A stretch of 42,115 nt of DNA. It comes from Paracoccaceae bacterium. GTDB taxonomy: Bacteria > Pseudomonadota > Alphaproteobacteria > Rhodobacterales > Rhodobacteraceae. This document shows, in pieces, positions 8,114-16,572 of the stretch (its first letter is position 1; the number at the start of each line of letters is the position of its first letter). The stretch lies in contig JALQYS010000093.1 in assembly GCA_023254015.1 (NCBI GenBank), positions 1 to 42,115 of the forward strand, given 5' to 3'. The position numbers were made by a program, and so were the translations under genes. Under the pieces are notes generated by a model. It saw only the letters and a program-made list of their open reading frames with translations, made no database searches and was not told the DNA's origin.

Positions 8114-8376
8114 CGCAGGAAATCCTGTTTGATGTGCTGCGGCAGGGCCTTTGGGCCTCTGTGCTGATTTCGACGCCTTTGTTGGGCGTGGCGCTGGTGG
8201 CTGGGGTTGTCGTGGGCCTGTTTCAGGCGCTGACCTCGGTGCAGGAGGCCACGCTGACCTTTGTGCCGAAGGCCGGGCTGATGATCGCGGTGTTCTGGGC
8301 CTCGATGAGTTTCATGTCGGCGACCCTGGTCTCATTCTTTACCGACAGGGTTGTGCCCCTGATCGCGGGGAGTTGA
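8110..8376 (+). CDS. fliQ: Flagellar export gate protein FliQ
   Basis: An 88-residue inner-membrane protein with two hydrophobic hairpin segments (ASVLISTPLLGVALVAGVV and LMIAVFWASMSFMSATLV) separated by a polar loop with FQALTSVQEATLTFVPK, the FliQ signature. FliQ forms the export gate with FliP, FliR, FlhB and FlhA. Here it sits in the rod operon, whereas fliP is in the fliF operon and fliR in the flhA operon. The gene is of normal length. It overlaps fliE, and 2 bases separate its stop from the flgF start. Confidence 0.94.
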   Translation: MTQEILFDVLRQGLWASVLISTPLLGVALVAGVVVGLFQALTSVQEATLTFVPKAGLMIAVFWASMSFMSATLVSFFTDRVVPLIAGS

Positions 8377-8378
8377 CC

Positions 8379-9089
8379 ATGGATGCCGCCGGTTACACCG
8401 CCCTGACCCGCCAATCCGGCCTGATGCGTGAAATGCAGGTCGTGGCCAACAACATCGCAAACCTGTCGACAACCGGCTTTCGCCGCGAAGGGGTGATCTT
8501 TGCCGAACATGTTGCCCGCATGGACCATGGGCCGTCCTTGTCGATGGCCAGCGGATCGGCCCGGCTGGTTGACCTGTCTCAGGCAGGGCTCAGCCGCACC
8601 GGCGGCACTTTCGATCTGGCCATCCAGGGAGAGGGCTTCTTCCTGATTGAAACGCCAACCGGGCAGGCCCTGACCCGGGCAGGCAGCTTCACCCCTTCGG
8701 CAGAAGGTGAGCTGGTGACCCCCGATGGCCACCGCCTGCTGGATCAAGGTGGCGCGCCGGTGTTCATTCCACCTGATGCCTCGGCAGTCTCGGTGGCGCT
8801 GGACGGAACGATCTCGACCAATGGCCAACCCGTTGCGCGGCTGGGCCTTTGGGCGCCGGTCGATCCGACCGCGCTGCGCCATCAGACCGGGACCACATTT
8901 ACAGCGGACGAGGTTCAACCGCTGGACGGGGCCAGCATTCATCAGGGCTTTCTTGAGGACAGCAATGTCGAACCCGTATCGGAAATTGCCCGGATGATCG
9001 AAGTGCAGCGCGCCTATGAAATGGGCCAACGATTCATGGATGCCGAAGATGAACGGATGCGTGGCGTCATACAGACCCTGGGGAGGTAA
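8379..9089 (+). CDS. flgF: Flagellar proximal rod protein FlgF
   Basis: A 236-residue rod protein. The N-terminus carries VVANNIANLSTTGFRREG, the rod/hook family signature. A central FlgE/F/G-like beta domain includes FDLAIQGEGFFLIETP, and the C-terminus has FLEDSNVEPVSEIARMIE followed by VQRAYEMGQRF. The start ATG at 8379 immediately follows the fliQ stop. FlgF is called rather than FlgG because of its length, its position directly before a longer FlgG, and its less canonical C-terminus. Confidence 0.92.
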   Translation: MDAAGYTALTRQSGLMREMQVVANNIANLSTTGFRREGVIFAEHVARMDHGPSLSMASGSARLVDLSQAGLSRTGGTFDLAIQGEGFFLIETPTGQALTRAGSFTPSAEGELVTPDGHRLLDQGGAPVFIPPDASAVSVALDGTISTNGQPVARLGLWAPVDPTALRHQTGTTFTADEVQPLDGASIHQGFLEDSNVEPVSEIARMIEVQRAYEMGQRFMDAEDERMRGVIQTLGR

Positions 9090-9092
9090 ACC

Positions 9093-9878
9093 GTGAAAGC
9101 CCTGCAAATCGCCGCCACCGGCATGAGTGCCCAGCAAATGCGGGTTGATGTTGTGTCAAACAACCTCGCGAACATGTCGACCACGGGCTACAATGCCAGA
9201 AGGGCGGATTTCGCCGATCTGCATTATCAGCAACTTGCCCGCCCGGGCACGATTTCCGCACAGGACGGAACCATGCTGCCCACCGGGGTACAGCTGGGCC
9301 TTGGCGTGCGGCCTGCGGCTGTGTCGGTCGTTCTGGCGCAAGGCACATTGTCGGCAACCGGGGGCGATCTGGATGTCGCGATCGAGGGAAAAGGCTATCT
9401 TGAGGTCACGCTGCCCTCTGGCGCCGCGGCCTATACCCGCGATGGCGCCCTGAAACGCACCGGCGATGGGCTGATCGTCACCTCCGATGGCCATGCCGTG
9501 GCCCCGGGCATCACCTTGCCGGCGGATGCCCGGTCGGTCTCGATCAACGGCACGGGCGAGGTTTACGCCTATTTCGAAGGCCAGGTCGAACCGCAACTTC
9601 TGGGGCAACTGACCCTTGTCGGCTTCACCAACGAAAAGGGGCTTGAGGCGATGGGGTCAAACCTCTTTGTCGAAAGCCCCGCCTCAGGCCCACCGATGGC
9701 CGGGGTTGCAGGGCAGGAAGGTTTGGGGATGCTGCGTCAGGGCTATCTTGAGGAAAGCTCGGTCGATGCAGTGCGCGAGGTGACCGAACTCATCAAGGCC
9801 CAACGCGGCTATGAGCTGAACGCAAAGGTCATCACCGCCGCCGACCAGATGCTGTCGGCAACCACGCAGGTGCGGTGA
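9093..9878 (+). CDS. flgG: Flagellar distal rod protein FlgG
   Basis: A 261-residue distal rod protein. It starts at a GTG (9093) behind a GGGAGG ribosome-binding site. The N-terminus ATGMSAQQMRVDVVSNNLAN is the classical FlgG start, followed by MSTTGYNA. The middle has DLDVAIEGKGYLEV, and the C-terminus has LEESSVDAVREVTELI and QRGYELNAKVI. Length is usual for FlgG. The stop overlaps the flgA start by 1 base (TGATG). Confidence 0.96.
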   Translation: MKALQIAATGMSAQQMRVDVVSNNLANMSTTGYNARRADFADLHYQQLARPGTISAQDGTMLPTGVQLGLGVRPAAVSVVLAQGTLSATGGDLDVAIEGKGYLEVTLPSGAAAYTRDGALKRTGDGLIVTSDGHAVAPGITLPADARSVSINGTGEVYAYFEGQVEPQLLGQLTLVGFTNEKGLEAMGSNLFVESPASGPPMAGVAGQEGLGMLRQGYLEESSVDAVREVTELIKAQRGYELNAKVITAADQMLSATTQVR

Positions 9879-10300
9879 TGTGGCGGGTTCTGCTCTTGTG
9901 CCTGCCCACCGCCACGATGGCCGAAAGCGTCGTGGCCGCGAGGACGATCAGGGCGGGCGAGGCGCTTGTGGCCGAGGACATGATGCTGGTCGAAGCCGAC
10001 ATTCCCGGCGCCCTGACAACCCCCGAGGAGGCTCTGGGCCAAGAGGCGCGCGTGGCCATCTATGCGGGCCGGCCCATCTTGCGCCAGACCCTCGGACCTC
10101 AGACCACCGTCGAGCGCAATCAGATCGTCACGCTGAACTATCGCGCCGGCGGTCTGAGCATCCGAACCGAAGGTCGGGCTTTGGCCCGTGGAGGCAGTGG
10201 CGACGTCGTCGAGGCAATGAACCTGATGTCGAAAACCCGTGTCTCGGGCCGGATCGAGGCGGATGGAACGCTGACCGTTGGCCCTTCAACCCTGCCGTAA
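9878..10300 (+). CDS. flgA: P-ring assembly chaperone FlgA
   Basis: A 140-residue exported protein. A short signal peptide (MWRVLLLCLPTATMA) is followed by a SAF-type domain beginning VVAARTIRAGEALVAEDM. The C-terminus (VEAMNLMSKTRVSGRIEADG) is the FlgA signature. FlgA is a periplasmic chaperone for FlgI polymerisation into the P ring. At 140 residues it is a short FlgA, as in many alphaproteobacteria, lacking the N-terminal extra domain of the enterobacterial protein. ATG 9878 was chosen; a GTG one codon upstream would give nearly the same protein. Its client, flgI, is in another operon (24555-25652). Confidence 0.9.
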   Translation: MWRVLLLCLPTATMAESVVAARTIRAGEALVAEDMMLVEADIPGALTTPEEALGQEARVAIYAGRPILRQTLGPQTTVERNQIVTLNYRAGGLSIRTEGRALARGGSGDVVEAMNLMSKTRVSGRIEADGTLTVGPSTLP

Positions 10301-10310
10301 GGAAGACCGC

Positions 10311-11030
10311 ATGCGCAGATTGATTATCGTTTTCCTGGCCTTGTCCGCCTGTGGGCGACTGGAGCAAGTGGGCCGTGCGCCCGAGTTCAGCCCGCTGGAG
10401 GGCAGCTATCAACACCACGCGATGTATTCGACGCCCCTGGCCGAGGATCTCGCCCCGGAAACACCGACCGATGCCTCCTCGCTCTGGACGGCGGGACGAA
10501 GCTCTCTCTTCGGTGATCGTCGGGCCGCCCAGCGCGGTGACATTCTGACGGTCGTCATCGAAATCGACGACAAGGCCGAGATCTCCAATTCTTCCGGCCG
10601 CAACAGATCGGGGGCCGAATCCATGGGAATGCCCGGACTGTTCGGCATTCCACAGCGCCTGGATGAATCGATGCCCGAAGGCGCCAGCATGGCCGAGGCT
10701 GTCAGCACCAATGGCACCTCAAGCTACAAGGGCAGCGGGAATGTGTCGCGCAACGAAAAACTCACGCTGCGGGTTGCGGCGACTGTCGTCGAAGAACTGG
10801 CGAACGGCGTCTTGCGGATCGAAGGGCAGCAGGAGGTGCGCGTCAACTTCGAACTGCGCGAACTCATCATCTCGGGCTATGTTCGCCCGGCCGACATCAG
10901 CCGCCAGAACGAAATCACCTATGACAAGATCGCGGGCGCACGGATTTCTTACGGAGGCCGCGGGCAGATTACCGACGTCCAGCAACCCCGCTATGGTCAG
11001 CAGGTTGCCGACATCCTTCTTCCCTTCTGA
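10311..11030 (+). CDS. flgH: Flagellar L-ring lipoprotein FlgH
   Basis: A 239-residue outer-membrane lipoprotein. The signal sequence MRRLIIVFLALSAC ends in a lipobox LSAC with the lipidated Cys at residue 14. The FlgH core is visible as SSLFGDRRAAQRGDILTVVI, then SYKGSGNVSRNEKLTLRV and the C-terminal RPADISRQNEITYDKIA. The start ATG at 10311 follows AAGGAAGACC. FlgH forms the L ring around the rod in the outer membrane. Its neighbours flgA and fliL1 flank it closely. Confidence 0.96.
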   Translation: MRRLIIVFLALSACGRLEQVGRAPEFSPLEGSYQHHAMYSTPLAEDLAPETPTDASSLWTAGRSSLFGDRRAAQRGDILTVVIEIDDKAEISNSSGRNRSGAESMGMPGLFGIPQRLDESMPEGASMAEAVSTNGTSSYKGSGNVSRNEKLTLRVAATVVEELANGVLRIEGQQEVRVNFELRELIISGYVRPADISRQNEITYDKIAGARISYGGRGQITDVQQPRYGQQVADILLPF

Positions 11031-11036
11031 GGCACC

Positions 11037-11513
11037 ATGTTGGGCAAGCTCATTCCCGTCTTTCTGGCCCTTGCCGGCCTTGGAATTGGCATCGGTGGCG
11101 GGCTGTTCCTGCGGCCGCCCCCCGAGCAGACCGCGCCCGAAGAGGGCAACGACGCGCCCGATCTGGCCGAGGATGCCGAACCCGAGGTTCCGCCCGAATA
11201 TGTCAAGCTGAACAACCAGTTCGTCGTTCCGGTGATGGACAAAGGCAGGGTCATCTCGCTGGTGATCCTGTCGCTGAGCCTGGAGATCTCACCCGGTCTC
11301 AGTCAGGATGTCTACGCCCGCGAACCGAAACTGCGGGATGCCTTTCTGCAGGTCCTGTTCGATCACGCGAATGCCGGGGGATTTCAGGGGTCATTCACGG
11401 ATGGCTCGAATCTGATCTTCCTCCGCAAGGCCCTTCTTGAAACGGCCCAGAAGGTTCTTGGCGAAACGGTGCGCGACATTCTCATCAGCGACATTGCCCG
11501 GCAGGACAGTTGA
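11037..11513 (+). CDS. fliL: FliL-family flagellar membrane protein (copy 1)
   Basis: A 158-residue single-pass protein. An N-terminal membrane helix (LIPVFLALAGLGIGIGGGLF) is followed by an acidic Pro/Glu-rich linker and a FliL-like periplasmic domain (YVKLNNQFVVPVMDKGRV, then SLSLEISPGLSQDVYARE) and a C-terminal helix (KVLGETVRDILISDI). FliL proteins surround or brace the stator units. This is the last gene of the rightward rod operon. A second, different FliL-like gene is at 20683-21168, so the window has two. Which one is the functional counterpart of the single FliL in other bacteria cannot be told by eye. Confidence 0.8.
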   Translation: MLGKLIPVFLALAGLGIGIGGGLFLRPPPEQTAPEEGNDAPDLAEDAEPEVPPEYVKLNNQFVVPVMDKGRVISLVILSLSLEISPGLSQDVYAREPKLRDAFLQVLFDHANAGGFQGSFTDGSNLIFLRKALLETAQKVLGETVRDILISDIARQDS

Positions 11514-11540
11514 ACGCGCCCCGGGGGCGACCGTCCAGCT

Positions 11541-11891
11541 TCACTCTGGTCGGCGTCCCCGCACTGCGCGAGAGGCAAGGCCGCGCAAGGCCTCATTTCT
11601 GCCAAATGCGATTTCGGCCTCTGATCGGGCTTGCGCCGCCTCATGCGTCTGCCGTGCAAGGCACAGGTTGATCTCGGCACGACGCAGATCGGCCCAGCGC
11701 TGATAGGCCATGGCGGCAAGATCGGATGCGGCACCAACCAGCCCCGGTTGGGGATCGACTGGTTGGGAAAGCGCCGCCAACGCAGCCTCGCTTCGGGTTT
11801 TTGCCTCGATGGCCGCCTTGAGCACCGCCAGCCGATGGTCCAACTGCAGATTTGCCAGACGGTTCAGCTTCTTCAGATCCTCGTTCTTCAT
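11541..11891 (-). CDS. 116-aa coiled-coil protein at the end of the flhB operon, FliJ candidate
   Basis: A 116-residue, charged, Ala-rich and almost wholly helical protein (starts MKNEDLKKLNRLANLQLDH). It overlaps the end of flhB by 4 bases, so it is translationally coupled to the export genes. FliJ, the coiled-coil stalk of the FliI ATPase, is about this size and fold but too divergent to recognise from sequence alone. No other fliJ candidate is seen in the window. The FliJ role is an inference from size, predicted helicity and position. It could instead be an unrelated export chaperone. Confidence 0.6.
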   Translation of the reverse strand: MKNEDLKKLNRLANLQLDHRLAVLKAAIEAKTRSEAALAALSQPVDPQPGLVGAASDLAAMAYQRWADLRRAEINLCLARQTHEAAQARSEAEIAFGRNEALRGLASRAVRGRRPE

Positions 11892-12967
11892 ACGCCCCCC
11901 TTGCTGCGCTGACGCAACGCCTCGGAAAACCTGATGGCGGCAGCGACCGGCCGGTAATGTTCGGGCTGGATCGGCTGACCGATCTCGACCGCCGCAAAAA
12001 GCGCGCGCGCTGTCGGCGGATCAGAGTGCAAGGGCACCCCGGACAGGGCCGCGCGTTCGCGAATCCGGGCAGCCACCTCGTCCACGCCCTTGGCCACGCA
12101 GACCGGGGCATGCTTGTCGCTGCGCTTCCAGCGCAGGGCGACAGCATAATGCGTCGGGTTCACGATCACGACATCCGCCTTTGCCACATCCTGCAACATG
12201 CGGTTCAGCGCAATCTCCTGACCGCGCTGCCGACGCGCGCCCTTGGCGTGCGGATCGCCCTCGCTCTCTTTCGTCTCATCCATCATTTCCTTCCGCGACA
12301 TGCGGTTGCGCTTGAGGTGCTGGTAGCGCTGCCAGAACAGATCGACGACACCGAAAACCGCGGCAAGCGCAAGCATGATGACCAGGAACTCGATCATGAG
12401 CTGCAGCATCAGTTCGATCGCGCCCGCAGCCGCAAGAGCCAGACTGGCGGCAATATCGTCGGCCCGCATCGACAGGTGAATGACAAGGGCAAAGCCGACC
12501 GCAATCATTTTCGCCATGCTCTTGGCAAAGCTGAAAAGCCCATCCAGACCGAACTTCTGCTTGGCCGCTGCAATTGGTGAAAGACGCGACAGACGCGGGA
12601 TAAGTTTGTCAGGGGTGAAGATCAGGCCGCGTTGCACGACAAGCGCGAAAAGGACGGCAGCAAAGGGGATGACAAACAAGGGCAGCAGCGCCAGGGAATA
12701 CGCCCCCAGAACCGGACCAACCACCGCCCGCCCGCCCGCCATGATCTGGATCGAAATCCGGTCGGCCCTGGCGATCAGCGTCTGGCCGATCTCGCCGCCA
12801 TGGATCAGAACGCCGCTACCGCCGATCAGGATGGCCAGAAGAAAGCCCCCAAGTGCGGCCGCAACCAAGAGATCGGGTGACCGGGCAATCTCGCCGCGCT
12901 GACGGGCCTGTTCAAGGCGCCGCTCTGTCGGCTCAAAACTCTTGTCGTCGTCGTTTTCGTCGCTCAT
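11888..12967 (-). CDS. flhB: Flagellar export switch protein FlhB
   Basis: A 359-residue export gate protein. The polar N-terminus DKSFEPTERRLEQARQRGEI is the FlhB signature. Four membrane segments follow, then the cytoplasmic domain with the self-cleavage site NPTH at residues 270-273 (VIVNPTHYAVAL). Cleavage between N and P switches export from rod/hook to filament substrates. The start ATG at 12967 overlaps the fliR stop by 4 bases (ATGA); a much longer open frame upstream has no family support. All key residues are present. Confidence 0.97.
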   Translation of the reverse strand: MSDENDDDKSFEPTERRLEQARQRGEIARSPDLLVAAALGGFLLAILIGGSGVLIHGGEIGQTLIARADRISIQIMAGGRAVVGPVLGAYSLALLPLFVIPFAAVLFALVVQRGLIFTPDKLIPRLSRLSPIAAAKQKFGLDGLFSFAKSMAKMIAVGFALVIHLSMRADDIAASLALAAAGAIELMLQLMIEFLVIMLALAAVFGVVDLFWQRYQHLKRNRMSRKEMMDETKESEGDPHAKGARRQRGQEIALNRMLQDVAKADVVIVNPTHYAVALRWKRSDKHAPVCVAKGVDEVAARIRERAALSGVPLHSDPPTARALFAAVEIGQPIQPEHYRPVAAAIRFSEALRQRSKGGV

Positions 12968-13737
12968 GGCGGCACAGCGAACGGATTGTCGAGAACCCCT
13001 TGCAACGCCGAAAACCAGACGGACAGGAGAAGAGGCGACAGAAGGGCCAAAAGCGCGAGACCTCCGGCTGAAAGCGCGGGCGCCCCGATGAAGGACACCA
13101 TCAGCGCGGGCATCGCCCGGTTTATGGCGCCCAGTGCAAGGTTGTACATGAGGGACGCGATGGCAAAGGGCGCGGCAAGTGAAAAGCCAAGGGAAAAGGC
13201 CCGGGCCGTCTGCGCCACACCCCATGTGGCGAATTCCGCCGCGCTGGGGAAGGCACCGGGCGGCAGCAGCCGATAAGACAGGATCAAGGCCTCGGCCAGT
13301 CTGACATGCAGCCCCGCCATCACCGCAAGGGCCAGACCGGAAACCATCAGGACCTGACCAACGGCAGGTTGCGGTTCGGCCATGGCGGAGCCCGCCATTT
13401 GCGAAAGCGACGTTGCCTGTGCAATGATCGAGCCGGAAATCTGAAGTGCAAGGATCATCAGGCGGAACACCGCACCCAGCGCAAGCCCTGCCACAACTTC
13501 AGCTGCGGCATGAAGCAGGCGCGGCTCTGCAGGCATGGACGTTGCAACAGCCGGGGCCACGACAGCCGTGAAGGCCAGCGCAATCACCAGCCGCACGCGT
13601 TGAGGCACCGATTGTTCACCAAAAGCCGGAAGCAGGGCAAGCGCTGCGCCGATGCGCAGAAAGACCAGAACGGCGCTAGCCAGAAGCGCCTGACCGATCC
13701 CGACAAGTTCGGCAATATGCGACAGGTCAAGCGTCAT
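12964..13737 (-). CDS. fliR: Flagellar export gate protein FliR
   Basis: A 257-residue inner-membrane protein with about six hydrophobic segments. The N-terminal VFLRIGAALALLPAFGEQSVP and the segment LVIALAFTAVVAPAV are characteristic of FliR/SctT export gate proteins, which form the gate with FliP and FliQ. It overlaps flhA by 4 bases upstream and flhB by 4 bases downstream, giving the classical flhA-fliR-flhB order. Confidence 0.94.
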   Translation of the reverse strand: MTLDLSHIAELVGIGQALLASAVLVFLRIGAALALLPAFGEQSVPQRVRLVIALAFTAVVAPAVATSMPAEPRLLHAAAEVVAGLALGAVFRLMILALQISGSIIAQATSLSQMAGSAMAEPQPAVGQVLMVSGLALAVMAGLHVRLAEALILSYRLLPPGAFPSAAEFATWGVAQTARAFSLGFSLAAPFAIASLMYNLALGAINRAMPALMVSFIGAPALSAGGLALLALLSPLLLSVWFSALQGVLDNPFAVPP

Positions 13738-15815
13738 GGCGGCACCAGTCCAACCATGGCCGGACGCGCCTCGATTCCGATTTCCTCATAGGACAGGACC
13801 GGGGCTGTTGCGCCCTTTGCCGCAAGGACCGTGCGCAAGAACCTGCGCCGCAGCGAGGATGTCACCAGCGCAGGAGAAACGCCGGTTTCGACCGCACGGT
13901 TTATCCGGTCAGCCAAACCATTGGCAAGGCGCGCGAACTGATCGGGCGGAAGAGCGACGGTCGGCAAACCGCGATCACTGTCGATCTGATACTGGCCAAA
14001 GACCCTCTCCCATTCGGGGGCCAGTTGGATCAGGGGGATGGTGCCATCCTCCCGACGCAGGTCTGCCACCAGCTGAAATCCCAGGCGCTGGCGGACATGT
14101 TCACAGATCGCCTCGGGTTGGCCAAGGCTGCGCGCCTCGGCCGTCGCCTCGAGGATCAGGGGCAGATTCCGGATCGAGACTCGCTCCTCCAACAGCAACC
14201 GCAAGACCTGAAGCAGCAGATCGACCGGCACCTTTTCGGGGATCAGTTCATCAAGCAGGCGCTTGTTCGCTTCGGCCCGCTGCGCATCTGAAAGCGTCAC
14301 GAATTCATCAAGAAGCCGGCGCAGGCCGCGCAGGGACAGCAGGCGCGACAGGTTCGACCGGATGACCTCGAGCAGGTGGGTTGCAAGCACCTCGGGCGGG
14401 GAAACAACGGTGAGCCCCAAGAGAGCCGCTTCTTCCTGATCGTCCAGCCGGATCCAGCGGGCGGGTGCACCGTAAACAGGCTCACGCACGTCGATGCCAT
14501 CGGGCGCAGGCACGCCGTCGGACAAAAGCACAAGGACACGGTCCGGAAGCAGACGGTCGCGCACCCGTTCTACGCCCTGCAAGCGGATGCGATAACAACC
14601 CGAAGGAAGGGTCGCCTCATCGGTAAGCCGGATTTCGGGAAGGATCACGCCATAACCCGTCGCGACATGGCTGCGCATGTTGGCGATACGGGCCTCAAGA
14701 CCGGTGGCCGGGTCCAGCGCCATGGCCACGAGATTCGGCGCAAACTCGATATGGATCTCGTCAAGGTCAAGGATATCGCCAAGTGGTTTGGGCCGGGCAG
14801 GTCCGGCATCGGCGACAGGTTCGACAGGGTTTTCAGCCTTGCGCATTTGCGCCCGCCAGGCGGCAAACCCCAAACCAGCGGCACCCAGCATGAAGGGCAG
14901 AAAGGGCATACCCGGCACAACGGCGAACAGCGCCATGAGAACCGCAACAGTGCCAAGCGCGCCGGGATACCGACCGAGCTGCGCAAAAAACGACACATCG
15001 GCAGCACCGATGGCCCCGCCGCGCGCCAGAAGAAGTGCAGCCGCAACCGAGATGATCACCGCGGGAATCTGGGCGACAAGGCCATCACCTACGGTGAGAA
15101 TTGCATATGTTTCAAAGGCCTGTCCAAATGGCATATCATGGAACACAACCCCCATGACCAGCCCCATCCCGATGTTCAGCCCGGTAATGAGCAGCCCGGC
15201 CACAGCATCACCCTTGACGAACTTCGACACGCCATCGAGCGAGCCGAAAAAGTTCGTCTCGGCAAGTTCTCGTTCCCGCCGCATTTTGGCCTCGGCATGC
15301 GAGATCGCACCGGCCGACATGTCGGCGTCGATGGCCAACTGCTTGCCCGGCATCCCATCCAGGGCAAACCGGGCGCCAACCTCTGCCATTCGGCCGGCAC
15401 CCTTGGTAATGACGACGAAGTTGACGATCAGCAGCACAAGAAAGATCACGACCCCCAACAGAAGGTTGCCGCCCATGATGAAATCGGCGAACCCTTCGAT
15501 CACATGCCCGGCTGCACTCGTCCCCGTATGGCCCTGCCCGATGATGAGCTTTGTCGAAGAAACATTCAGTGACAACCGCAACATCAGGCTGGCCAGCAGG
15601 ATGGTCGGAAAAGCCGAGAAGTCGAGCGGGCGTTCAATGAAAAGCGCCACCGTCAACATCAGAATGGCCAGAGCGAAAGAGATGGCAAGACCGATGTCCA
15701 GCACAAATGCGGGAACCGGCAGAACCATCATGACAATCACGGCCATCAAGGCAAGCGCGAGCAGGATCGTCGGCTGAAACACCCGGCTTACAGAAGGAAC
15801 CGCCATCGACTGCAT
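13734..15815 (-). CDS. flhA: Flagellar export gate protein FlhA
   Basis: A 693-residue protein. About eight hydrophobic segments lie in the first half, with the conserved FHIPEP-family loop (GAGRMAEVGARFALDGMPGK without its last residues) and IDADMSAGAISHAEAKMRRE. The second half is the large cytoplasmic domain that binds late export chaperones. FlhA uses the proton gradient for export. ATG 15815 is preferred over the GTG at 15818 and overlaps the transglycosylase stop by one base (TGATG). An internal ATG at 15803 is another possible start. Length is normal for the family. Confidence 0.96.
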   Translation of the reverse strand: MQSMAVPSVSRVFQPTILLALALMAVIVMMVLPVPAFVLDIGLAISFALAILMLTVALFIERPLDFSAFPTILLASLMLRLSLNVSSTKLIIGQGHTGTSAAGHVIEGFADFIMGGNLLLGVVIFLVLLIVNFVVITKGAGRMAEVGARFALDGMPGKQLAIDADMSAGAISHAEAKMRRERELAETNFFGSLDGVSKFVKGDAVAGLLITGLNIGMGLVMGVVFHDMPFGQAFETYAILTVGDGLVAQIPAVIISVAAALLLARGGAIGAADVSFFAQLGRYPGALGTVAVLMALFAVVPGMPFLPFMLGAAGLGFAAWRAQMRKAENPVEPVADAGPARPKPLGDILDLDEIHIEFAPNLVAMALDPATGLEARIANMRSHVATGYGVILPEIRLTDEATLPSGCYRIRLQGVERVRDRLLPDRVLVLLSDGVPAPDGIDVREPVYGAPARWIRLDDQEEAALLGLTVVSPPEVLATHLLEVIRSNLSRLLSLRGLRRLLDEFVTLSDAQRAEANKRLLDELIPEKVPVDLLLQVLRLLLEERVSIRNLPLILEATAEARSLGQPEAICEHVRQRLGFQLVADLRREDGTIPLIQLAPEWERVFGQYQIDSDRGLPTVALPPDQFARLANGLADRINRAVETGVSPALVTSSLRRRFLRTVLAAKGATAPVLSYEEIGIEARPAMVGLVPP

Positions 15816-16477
15816 CACGGCACCGCAAGGAAAAGAGGGGTCATGCCAGTGCTCCTGGGCACCAAAGAGGCAAGCGATCCGGTTGTGCCGGACTGCAAAA
15901 GCGGAAAGCTGTTCACCCGAACCGCAACCTCAACCAAAGAATCCTCTCCCAGACCTTCGGCAAGCTCTAGAAGAGTTGCCTCCACCCTCTCGACATAGCG
16001 GCGGGCATGTTCTGGCGTGGCCGAATGGTAGGCAGCCACGGCATCAACCCAATTGCCCTTCTCACCATGCTTTTCCACCAGAAACTGGGCCGCGTATTCC
16101 GCGTTTTGCGCCGGATCGAACATGGCATCGACCGTAGCGAAGGCTTGACCATGCCAATGAAGGTTCAACTGAAAGCACCCAATATCGATATTGGTCCCCC
16201 CTGCGTCCCGCAAAGACCTGACAAGCTCGGTCGCATCCTCTTTCGAGGCAGGCCAATAGGACTCTCCCGCATGATGAATGGCCCAGGGCCAGGGTTGAAC
16301 GCCTTGCGGGCCATCGCGGCCGCTTTCAACCCGAGCAATGGCCAACATGACCTGTTCCGGGACAGCAAATCGCTTGGCGGCTGCCAGCGCCGCCACGTCG
16401 CACAGGTCTGCATTCTCTGACGCGGCGGCCAAGTGCCCCTTAGCCGTGATCACAAGGGCAATGGCAAGAAATCTCAT
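15815..16477 (-). CDS. SLT-type lytic transglycosylase of the flagellar operon
   Basis: A 220-residue exported protein with a signal peptide of about 19 residues (MRFLAIALVITAKGHLAAA) followed by an SLT/lysozyme-like domain. The catalytic Glu is E51 in AIARVESGRDG. GCFQLNLHWHG and AYHSATPEHARRYVERV are the later family motifs. Such enzymes cut peptidoglycan to let the rod pass the cell wall. R. sphaeroides uses a separate enzyme of this kind, SltF, because its FlgJ lacks the muramidase domain. The 95-base gap before it (16478-16572) shows no gene. Its place directly upstream of flhA supports a flagellar role. Confidence 0.86.
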   Translation of the reverse strand: MRFLAIALVITAKGHLAAASENADLCDVAALAAAKRFAVPEQVMLAIARVESGRDGPQGVQPWPWAIHHAGESYWPASKEDATELVRSLRDAGGTNIDIGCFQLNLHWHGQAFATVDAMFDPAQNAEYAAQFLVEKHGEKGNWVDAVAAYHSATPEHARRYVERVEATLLELAEGLGEDSLVEVAVRVNSFPLLQSGTTGSLASLVPRSTGMTPLFLAVP

Positions 16478-16572
16478 GGTGTTCTAACCCGTGTTCGCGG
16501 AATTCTTCCGATATGGGACAAGCTCTAGATCAATATGCTTTCCAAAATGTTACCTCTGGGCATGGCCAGCGC

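Noticed and set aside
11514..11540. GC-rich palindrome between fliL1 and the FliJ-like gene as a terminator
   Set aside because: CGCCCC directly abuts GGGGGCG, leaving no room for a loop, and there is no T tract.
14376..15572. 398-codon plus-strand open frame opposite flhA
   Set aside because: It lies wholly within flhA on the other strand; its composition (many His, Gly, Arg) is typical of antisense shadow translation.
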